Assembly (NCBI GenBank): GCA_963755825.1
Contig: CAVWLA010000003.1
Location: 1,798,001-1,862,000 of the forward strand
Direction: 5' to 3'
DNA: 64,000 nt
Source: DATBQN01 sp963755825
GTDB taxonomy: Bacteria; Acidobacteriota; Thermoanaerobaculia; Multivoradales; UBA5704
A program made the translations under genes and the position numbers. A model generated the notes under the pieces. The model worked only from the letters and a program-made list of their open reading frames with translations, was not told where the DNA came from and made no database searches. Shown one piece after another: positions 33,987-40,711 of the stretch. Every line of letters starts with the position of its first letter. Positions within the stretch are counted from its first letter, which is position 1.

Positions 33987-34877
33987 CTAGCGGCCGCCGG
34001 CCTTGCCGGCGTCGCCCGTCTTTGCGCTCTCCGTCGCCCGCTTCGTCGCCTTGAGCACCTCGGCGGCGGGGAGGATGAAGCCGCGCACCAGCTCCTGCAT
34101 GCGGGCGGAGGTCTCCAGCCGGCCGAAGGGGCCGCCGGAGTCGGAGAGGCTGCTCCCCTCGTCGGGGAACTGGAGGACGAGGATGCCGAGGACGTCGCCG
34201 GCCGGGGAGATGGCGGGGAGGCCGAGCGCCGACTCGGCGGTCGCCGTCGGCACGTAGAGGGTGCGCGGCTTGCGGATGATGCCGCCGATCTTCCCCTCGT
34301 AGACCGTCGGCGTGCGGTCGAAGAACTTGTCGAGGCGGCGGACGGCGACGAACGGATCGCCAACCTTGGGCGCCGCCGCGCGGCTGAGGTCGACGTAGGC
34401 GAGGGTCCTGCCCGCCGGCACGCTGATCTGCAGCCAGGCGAGGTCGAGGTCGCTGTCGCGCACCAGGAGCTTGGCGTCGAGCGGCTTGGGGTCGTCGGCG
34501 ACGAGGACCTTGATCTGGGTCGGCGTCGCCGTCATCTCCACCTTGCCGCCCATCAGCCGCTGGATGAGCGACATGTAGCCGCCGAGGAGGGTGTTCGAGC
34601 AGAGCACCAGCCCCTTGGGATCGATGACGGTGCAGCTCGCCTCGGTTTGAAACTCCTGCTTCTCCCCCATCGAGCTGCCCATCTCGCCGCTCATCTTGAT
34701 CTGCACCACCACCTGCACGGTGACCACCGCGGGCGCCCGCTCGGCGAGGATCTTGGCGAGGTCGGGGGCGGCCGGCTGCGCGGCGAGCGACAGCCCGCGC
34801 AGGACGGCGAGGGCGACGAAGGCGAGGAGAGCGGCCGCGCGGCGGCCGGGAAGGATCGTCGTACGGCGTGGGCTCAT
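33987..34877 (-). CDS. Catalytically dead HtrA-like (trypsin-fold) protein
   Basis: The 296-residue protein has a signal peptide (ALLAFVALAVLRGLSLAA) and aligns with the protease domain of the gene just upstream: SCTVIDPKGLVLCSNTLLGG matches SGTIISKQGHVLTNQHV, but the catalytic His is Thr96. DSDLDLAWL keeps the Asp. The serine loop GNSGGP is replaced by an ALGLP segment, so the nucleophile is lost. No PDZ domain follows. The start overlaps the HtrA stop by 4 nt (ATGA), so both are made together and the dead copy probably modulates or scaffolds the active protease. Confidence 0.75.
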   Translation of the reverse strand: MSPRRTTILPGRRAAALLAFVALAVLRGLSLAAQPAAPDLAKILAERAPAVVTVQVVVQIKMSGEMGSSMGEKQEFQTEASCTVIDPKGLVLCSNTLLGGYMSLIQRLMGGKVEMTATPTQIKVLVADDPKPLDAKLLVRDSDLDLAWLQISVPAGRTLAYVDLSRAAAPKVGDPFVAVRRLDKFFDRTPTVYEGKIGGIIRKPRTLYVPTATAESALGLPAISPAGDVLGILVLQFPDEGSSLSDSGGPFGRLETSARMQELVRGFILPAAEVLKATKRATESAKTGDAGKAGGR

Positions 34878-37177
34878 CGGTTTCTCCTTGTCGGTTCGCC
34901 GGCGGCGTCCCAGTCAGGCTCCAGGTACTGCAGATGGCTGCGCTCGCCGCGGCGCACCACCGCCGCCACCCGCTTCGGGCGGCGGGCGGCGAGCGCGGCG
35001 AGCGCCTGCTTGTAGCTCGCCAGATCGCGCACCGGGTAGCGGTCGAGGCGCTCGATGAGGTCCGTCGGCCGGACGCCGCCGGCCTGCGCCGGGCTCGCCG
35101 ACTCGACGCGGTCGGCGAGGACGCCGACGACGGCATCCGGCCAGCGGTTCTCGTCGCGGTCGAAGAAGGTCATCTCGCGGACGGTGAGCCCCAGCGGGGC
35201 GCTCTTCTGGCGCGCCGCCTCGGCCGGCGTCGTCCGCGTCTCCTCGAGGCGGACCGTCTCCTCGCGCGGCTTGCCGTCGCGCAGCACGGAGAGCTTCGCC
35301 GTGCCGTCGACCTCGAGCCGGCGGACGCGCGAGTCGAAGAGGCCGGAGTCCTCCATGCCGCGCGGCGCCAGCGGATCGCCGTTCAGGCCGACGATGAGAT
35401 CGCCGACCGCGAGGCCGGTCGCCGCGGCGGCGGTGTGCGGGTAGACGCGGGTGATGCGGAAGCCGCGCACGTCGGCGGCGGAGAGGCGCGCCGCGAGGGT
35501 CTCGGCGACCGGCTGGGTGGCGATCCCGATCCACGCCTTGGCGAGCTCGCGCGGCGGCGGCTCGTCGTCGCCGCCGCGGCCGGCGAGCACCGTGACGTAG
35601 CTCTTGCCGCGGCGATCGAACTCGACGAGCAGATCGTCCTTCTTGGCGGTGAGCGCGGCGTACCGCGCGGCGAGGGCGGCGAGGCTCTTGACCGGCGCGC
35701 CGCCGATCGAGGTGACGACGTCGCCCTCGTCGAGCGGCGGCTGGGCGAGCTGCGCCGGGCTGCCGCTGCGCACCCCGGTCACCAGCACCCCGGCCGGCGT
35801 GTCGAGCGAGAGGTCGCGCTTCAGCTTCGCCGTCAGCTCCTGGGCGGAGAAGCCCCAGGCGTGGAAGGCGCGCTCGTCGCCGCGGTCGCGCTCCATCTTC
35901 TCGCTCATCACCTCAATCGGCACCTCGTGGCCGCCGCGCAGCACGGTCAGCCGCAGCCGCGTGCCGACCGGCTGGCCGGCGAGGCGGCTCATGATCGGCG
36001 GCAGCTCCTCGTAGAAGCGGGCGGTCGTCGGCCGGCCGTCGATCGCCAGCACGACGTCGCCGGTCGCCAGGCCGGCGCGGGCGCCGGGGCCGCCGGCGGT
36101 GACCGAGTCGACCAGCAGGCCGCGGTCGACATCGGTGTCGAGGAGCGGCCGGAAGGAGACGCCGATCGAGCTCCGCGTCACCTCGCCGTGGGCGATGAGC
36201 GACTCGGCGACCTCCTTGGCCAGCCGGCTGGGGATGGCGAAGCCGATCGAGGCACCGCCCAGCTCGTTGATCCCCACCACGTCGCCGGCGAGATCGACGA
36301 GCGGACCGCCGCTGTTTCCCGGGTTGATCAGCGCGTCGTGCTGGATCCAGACGGTGAAGAGGCCGGTCCGCTGGCCGGGCTCGAGCTCGAAGTCGTCGCC
36401 GCTGCGCCCGAGGAAACCCTGGGCGAAGACGCGCTCGGTGTTGGAGACGATGCCGAGCGTGACCGAGCGGGAGAGCGAGAACGGCGAGCCCATCGCCATG
36501 ACGTAGTCGCCCACCTCGAGCCGGCTGGAGTCGCCGAAGCGGGCGACCGGGAGATCGGGCGCCTGGCCGGCCGGCGCGCCGCCCTCACCCTGCAGGCTGT
36601 GGAGGTCGAGCTTGAGCACGGCCAGGTCGGTCAGCGGATCCTCGCCGACCAGCTCGGCGGTCGCCTCGCGGCGGTCGGAGAGGGTGAGCCGGAACTGCCC
36701 GGCATGCTGGGTGACGTGCTGGTTGGTGAGCACGTGCCCCTGCTTCGAGATGATCGTGCCGCTCCCCGCGATCCGCCCCTTGACCTCCTCGCCCCCCTCG
36801 TACTGCACCGTCACCGCCTCGATGTGGACGAGGGCGGGGAAGACGCGGTCGCGGGCGTCGCGGATGAGCTGCCGCATACCGTCGCGCAGCTCGACCTCGC
36901 CCGGCCGCAGGCCGGGTACGGTCGGGGTGGGCGCCGCCGGCGAGATCGGCGGCAGGACGGGCTTGGCGACGGGCGCGGCAATTCCGATGCTGGGGCCGGA
37001 GGGAACCGCGGAGCCGGCGGGCGGCGTGGCGGGAGGTGCCGCCGGAGACCGCTGCGCCGCCAGGGTGAGCACGAGAGCCAACGGCAGCGCGATCCGCGCC
37101 GCCGAGCGCGCGGTCCTCCGCGACCGCCGCGGCCGCTCGTGCGGCCGACGTGGCGGCCAGTGCGTGGATGTCGTCAT
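34874..37177 (-). CDS. HtrA-like periplasmic serine protease with four PDZ domains
   Basis: The 767-residue protein has an N-terminal signal/anchor, a Pro/Ala-rich linker (residues about 45-100) and a trypsin-like domain with H154 (TNQHV), D184 (TDLAVL) and S289 (NPGNSGGPLV), so it should be active. Four PDZ-type domains follow at about 338-430 (GLLVDSVTAGGPGARAGL), 450-540, 560-640 (GFRITRVYPHTAAAATGL) and 670-760; DegP has two. The ATG at 37177 has AGGAG 4 nt upstream; longer extensions do not. A TAGATT -10 box lies about 23 nt upstream. Role: periplasmic protein quality control or signalling. Confidence 0.88.
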   Translation of the reverse strand: MTTSTHWPPRRPHERPRRSRRTARSAARIALPLALVLTLAAQRSPAAPPATPPAGSAVPSGPSIGIAAPVAKPVLPPISPAAPTPTVPGLRPGEVELRDGMRQLIRDARDRVFPALVHIEAVTVQYEGGEEVKGRIAGSGTIISKQGHVLTNQHVTQHAGQFRLTLSDRREATAELVGEDPLTDLAVLKLDLHSLQGEGGAPAGQAPDLPVARFGDSSRLEVGDYVMAMGSPFSLSRSVTLGIVSNTERVFAQGFLGRSGDDFELEPGQRTGLFTVWIQHDALINPGNSGGPLVDLAGDVVGINELGGASIGFAIPSRLAKEVAESLIAHGEVTRSSIGVSFRPLLDTDVDRGLLVDSVTAGGPGARAGLATGDVVLAIDGRPTTARFYEELPPIMSRLAGQPVGTRLRLTVLRGGHEVPIEVMSEKMERDRGDERAFHAWGFSAQELTAKLKRDLSLDTPAGVLVTGVRSGSPAQLAQPPLDEGDVVTSIGGAPVKSLAALAARYAALTAKKDDLLVEFDRRGKSYVTVLAGRGGDDEPPPRELAKAWIGIATQPVAETLAARLSAADVRGFRITRVYPHTAAAATGLAVGDLIVGLNGDPLAPRGMEDSGLFDSRVRRLEVDGTAKLSVLRDGKPREETVRLEETRTTPAEAARQKSAPLGLTVREMTFFDRDENRWPDAVVGVLADRVESASPAQAGGVRPTDLIERLDRYPVRDLASYKQALAALAARRPKRVAAVVRRGERSHLQYLEPDWDAAGEPTRRNR

Positions 37178-37340
37178 CGCTCTCCTCGGGGATCGAGCCA
37201 ATCTACCCCAAAAGCTCTCGGGGACGCGCCGGGGCGGGACCTGCAGGGGAGCCTCGCCGGGCGGAACGCCGGCTGGCGCGGGTCTTGTATGGATACGCTG
37301 TCGCGACCGCCCCGGATGGGCGGATCGGGAGGAGAGAGTT

Positions 37341-37529
37341 ATGTCATCGACATCTGCTGTCTATCTGGTCGGCTTCATCATCGTCGTCGCCGGCCTCGGC
37401 TACGCCGCCCACCTGGCTCACGTTCCCAACGTCTGGATCGGCGCCGGAGTGCTCGTCCTCCTCGGCATCGGCATCCTCAAGATGGTGACCCACACCACCA
37501 CGAAGGCCCCGCCGCCGCCGTCCGCCTGA
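37341..37529 (+). CDS. Small two-helix membrane protein
   Basis: The 62-residue protein has two hydrophobic helices (VYLVGFIIVVAGLGYAAHLA and VWIGAGVLVLLGIGILKMV) joined by a short loop and a Thr/Lys/Pro tail. GGAGGAGAGA precedes the ATG. It resembles many short membrane proteins of unknown function in Acidobacteriota. It is divergent from the HtrA gene. Confidence 0.65.
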   Translation: MSSTSAVYLVGFIIVVAGLGYAAHLAHVPNVWIGAGVLVLLGIGILKMVTHTTTKAPPPPSA

Positions 37530-37535
37530 GGCAGG

Positions 37536-37571
37536 CGCGCCGGCGGGGTCTGACGGCGACCGGCCGGCGCG
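37536..37571. terminator. Strong hairpin between convergent genes
   Basis: CGCGCCGGC and GCCGGCGCG form a perfect 9-bp stem around an 18-nt loop, between the small membrane gene and the permease gene that converge here. No T-run, as commonly seen in GC-rich genomes. Confidence 0.45.
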
Positions 37572-37572
37572 A

Positions 37573-40101
37573 TCAATCCTGGCGCAGGGCGTCGAGCGGC
37601 TGGACGCGCGCCGCGCGCCGCGCCGGCAGACAGGCGGCGAGGCAGGAGACCCCGAAGAGGACGCAGGCGGCGATCGCCAGCGTCGGCAGATCGGTCGGGC
37701 TGATGGCATAGAGGTAGGACCGCAGGAGGCTCGAGACCAACCAGAACGCCGCGATCCCCGCGACGATCCCCACCATCACCGGCTGCAGCGCCTCGAAGAC
37801 GACCCGGCAGCCGACCGTGAACGGGCGGGCGCCGAGGCACATGCGGATGCCGATCTCCGGCTCCTCGCGGCCGACCAGGTAGGTGAGGAGCCCATACATT
37901 CCGATGAGCGCCAGCAGCAATGTGACCACGGCCGCCGCGGCGACCAGCCAGGCGAGGAGCGTCACGCGCGCCAGCGACTCGCCGACGATGCGGTCCATGG
38001 TGTCGAGGTCGGCCACCGCAACCTGCGGATCGAGATCGGCGACCGTTCGGCGGACCGCCGGCCCGAGACCGGCGAGCGGAGTGCCGGCCGCCGCCCGCAC
38101 GGCGATCGAGAGCTGGCGGACCGGCCCCCACAGCTCGGCGCCCACCGCCGGCGTGAACGGCAGATAGAGCGCCTGCGCCACCGGCCGGTCGAGGCCGCCG
38201 GCGCGGACATCGCCGGCCACCGCGACGACCCGGTAGGGCGTCGTGCCGAGCTTCCCCCGCAGGCTCCGGCCGACGGGGTTGGCCCCCGGCCAGAGGCGTT
38301 TCGCCAGCGCCTCGCTGACCACCGCCAGAGGCATCCGCCGCTCGACCTCCGGCCAGCCGACCTCGGGGCCGCGCAGCGGGATCTGCATGGCGTTGAAATA
38401 TCCCGGCGCGACGAGGTAGGTCGGGACGCAGGGAGCGGGGTCGCCGGAACCGCCTGGCCGGGTATCCGGGTAGACCGCCGAGCAGCCGTCGAAGCCGGTC
38501 AGGGGCAGCGAGTCGATCGAGCCCACGGCCGCGACGCCGGGGAGCGCCCGCAGGCGCTCGGCGAGCTGGCGGTAGAGGCCCGCGACCGCCTGGAACGAGG
38601 CATATCTCTCCTTCGGCAGCACCACGCGGAGGGTCACCAAACCGTCCGGCGTGAAGCCCGGCGGCACCGCGGCGAGGTTGTGGAAGGTGCGCCAGAAGAG
38701 GCAGGCGGCGGCAACCAGCAGGAGCGAGAGCGCCACCTGGCCGACCACCAGCGAGTGCTGGGCGCGGCGCTGGCGCCGCGACAGAGTGCAGTGCCGCGCC
38801 TCAGGAGTGAGCACGCACTTGGTCCGCGAGCGGACCGCGAAGGGGAGCGCGCCGAGGACCATCGCGATGCCGAGCGCCACCGCGGCCGCGAAGACCACGG
38901 AGGCGGTGCCGAGCCGCACCTCGGGGAGCCGCGGCAGGCTGCCGGGAGCCAGCGCGACCAGGAGGCGCAGCGAGACTGCCGCGACCAGCAGGCCGGCGAG
39001 GCCGGCGGCGACGGCGACGAGGAGCGGCTCGGAGAGGTAGAAGACCAGCATGCGACGGCGGCCGGCGCCAAGGGCGGCGCGCACCGTGGCGTCCGTGCGC
39101 CGCGCGTTGATCCGCGCCATGGTCAAGCTGGCGACATCGGCCGCGGCGACGGCGAGCACCAGGCCGGTGGCGGCGAAGAGCAGCCAGAGCAGGCGCCCGG
39201 CGTCGCCCACCACGTCGGCGCGCAGGGGGACGACCTCGGTGGTGAAGCCGGTCTTGCGGAGGAAGGCCGTCGAATAGGCGGCGGGAAGGGTGGCGGGCAG
39301 CCTGGCGGTGAGGCGCGCGACCTCGAGCCGCGCCGCGGCGAGGGAGATCCCCGGCCGCAGCCGGCCGAGCGCCCGGAAGATGTGGCTCGCCACCGGCAGC
39401 TCCGCCGCATCGAGATGGAGGGGGACCCAGAGATCGATCGCCAGCTCCGGCCGCCTCGCCTGCTCCGGCAGCCGGGCGCCGGCCGGGAGGATGCCGGCGA
39501 CCACCGCCGGCCGGCCGTCGAGCAGGAGCTGCCGCCCGACGATCGCCGGATCGCGGCCGTAGCAGCGCGACCAGTAGCGCTCGCCGAGCCAGACGACCTC
39601 GGGATTGATCGGCAGCTCGTCGGCCGGCAGCGGCTGTCGGCCCGACGTCCAGACGAGGCCGAGGACGCGCGGCAGCCCGGAGCTCACCTGCGCGGTGAGC
39701 ACCTCCTCCGCGCCGCGGCAGGAACCGCTCGCGGCCTGCACCGTCGAGCTCCACAGGGAGTAGAGCCCGAGGCTCTCGAACGACCGGCTGGTCTGTTGGA
39801 AATAGAGGAACTCGGCCTTGGCGAGCCCCCATGGCGCGCTCCCCGTCGCCGGCACGGCACTGCGCAGGCGCACCAAGCGGCCCGCCGCCGGGTAGGGGAG
39901 CGGCTGCAGGAGCACCGCGTCGACGATGGCGAAGACCGCGGTCGCCGCGGCGATGCCCACCGCCAGCGCCACCACCGCCGGGACGCAGAACAGCGGCTGG
40001 CCGGCGAGACGGCGCGCGGCGTGGCGAAGCTCGCTGGCGAACGTGGCGAGGAAGGCGGTGGCTCCGCCGCTGCCGCGATCAACTTCTGCCTCGTCGCGCA
40101 T
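37573..40101 (-). CDS. ADOP-type orphan FtsX/MacB permease
   Basis: The 842-residue membrane protein has an N-terminal transmembrane helix with ELRHAARRLAGQPLFCVPAVVALAVGIAAATAVFAIVDAVLLQPLPYP, two MacB-type periplasmic domains, and two FtsX transmembrane blocks (around residues 280-440 and 700-842, the last with EIGIRMCLGARP and ARRAARVQPLDALRQD). This duplicated layout without an ATPase is the acidobacterial duplicated orphan permease family (TIGR03434), whose role is unknown. GGAGGA precedes the ATG at 40101. It is divergent from the lanthipeptide precursor gene; a link with export or immunity is possible but unproven. Confidence 0.88.
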   Translation of the reverse strand: MRDEAEVDRGSGGATAFLATFASELRHAARRLAGQPLFCVPAVVALAVGIAAATAVFAIVDAVLLQPLPYPAAGRLVRLRSAVPATGSAPWGLAKAEFLYFQQTSRSFESLGLYSLWSSTVQAASGSCRGAEEVLTAQVSSGLPRVLGLVWTSGRQPLPADELPINPEVVWLGERYWSRCYGRDPAIVGRQLLLDGRPAVVAGILPAGARLPEQARRPELAIDLWVPLHLDAAELPVASHIFRALGRLRPGISLAAARLEVARLTARLPATLPAAYSTAFLRKTGFTTEVVPLRADVVGDAGRLLWLLFAATGLVLAVAAADVASLTMARINARRTDATVRAALGAGRRRMLVFYLSEPLLVAVAAGLAGLLVAAVSLRLLVALAPGSLPRLPEVRLGTASVVFAAAVALGIAMVLGALPFAVRSRTKCVLTPEARHCTLSRRQRRAQHSLVVGQVALSLLLVAAACLFWRTFHNLAAVPPGFTPDGLVTLRVVLPKERYASFQAVAGLYRQLAERLRALPGVAAVGSIDSLPLTGFDGCSAVYPDTRPGGSGDPAPCVPTYLVAPGYFNAMQIPLRGPEVGWPEVERRMPLAVVSEALAKRLWPGANPVGRSLRGKLGTTPYRVVAVAGDVRAGGLDRPVAQALYLPFTPAVGAELWGPVRQLSIAVRAAAGTPLAGLGPAVRRTVADLDPQVAVADLDTMDRIVGESLARVTLLAWLVAAAAVVTLLLALIGMYGLLTYLVGREEPEIGIRMCLGARPFTVGCRVVFEALQPVMVGIVAGIAAFWLVSSLLRSYLYAISPTDLPTLAIAACVLFGVSCLAACLPARRAARVQPLDALRQD

Positions 40102-40476
40102 GGCGCGTCCTCCACCGGCTGCCGAGCGCATGATTCACCCGACTCTAAAAGAAAACGGTGCGCGCCGGCAAATTTGAGGGACTGCGGACATTTCGCGACG
40201 GCGTTCCACTTGCTCGAGAAAGCGCGCGGCGCGGCCATTCGCACCGCCCATACGATCTACGAGACACGCCTCGCGGCAGCATTGTTTAGGCGGCGCGAGA
40301 AGCAGGCCGTCCGTCGAGCCTGCATCACATGAGCATTGGAGCGCAAAGGCGCTCGATACGTAGATCGATTCGCATGCGGCTGTTTGACCTCGCGGTTTTC
40401 GTTCTTGTATTACTTTGAGCGGTGGTGGCCCCACCGGCTTCAAAATCGACGACAGCGAAATGCTGAGGAGGTTCCG
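40102..40476. other. 375-bp intergenic region upstream of the lanthipeptide precursor
   Basis: Clearly less GC-rich than the flanking genes. It carries a GAGCGC/GCGCTC hairpin with AAAG loop (40339-40354), the lanA promoter (40384-40413) and the precursor ribosome-binding site (GAGGAGG). Open frames of about 100-145 codons cross it, but none has a ribosome-binding site and coding-like composition. Confidence 0.6.
40384..40413 (+). promoter_or_regulatory. Promoter of the lanthipeptide operon
   Basis: TTGACC (40384-40389), 18-nt spacer and TATTAC (40408-40413), 63 nt upstream of the precursor ATG. The sequence downstream continues without a terminator to the synthetase gene. Confidence 0.55.
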
Positions 40477-40638
40477 ATGGGACGCATTCTCAATCTGCAA
40501 AGGCTCGCAGTGGCGACTCCCGAGATCAACATCACGCCGACCAACCAGGACAACAGCTCGTGCAGCGATCACAACTGCGCCTGTTCGACGAACAGCGCTG
40601 CCGCCTGCTTCGCCGGCGACGACTTCGTGGTGATCTGA
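40477..40638 (+). CDS. lanA: Class III lanthipeptide precursor peptide
   Basis: The 53-residue peptide has a leader (about residues 1-26) beginning MGRILNLQRLA, a match to the ILxLQ motif that class III synthetases bind, and a Ser/Cys-rich core. The core holds two exact S-x2-S-x3-C motifs, S27-S30-C34 and S37-S40-C44, the pattern that class III enzymes turn into labionin or lanthionine rings. C29 and C36 are extra cysteines and T38 a possible dehydration site. The tail FAGDDFVVI is hydrophobic-acidic. GAGGAGG lies 6 nt before the ATG. It is 73 bp upstream of the synthetase gene. Longer in-frame upstream extensions lack these features. Confidence 0.9.
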   Translation: MGRILNLQRLAVATPEINITPTNQDNSSCSDHNCACSTNSAAACFAGDDFVVI

Positions 40639-40711
40639 CGACGACCTAGCGGCAAGCGATCAATCCTTCGGGCCACCACCTCTCATCCAGCGGGAGCCAG
40701 GCGACGCCACC

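Noticed and set aside
40135..40572. Minus-strand open frame opposite the lanthipeptide precursor
   Set aside because: No ribosome-binding site, no motif, and it conflicts with the clear precursor and promoter on the plus strand.
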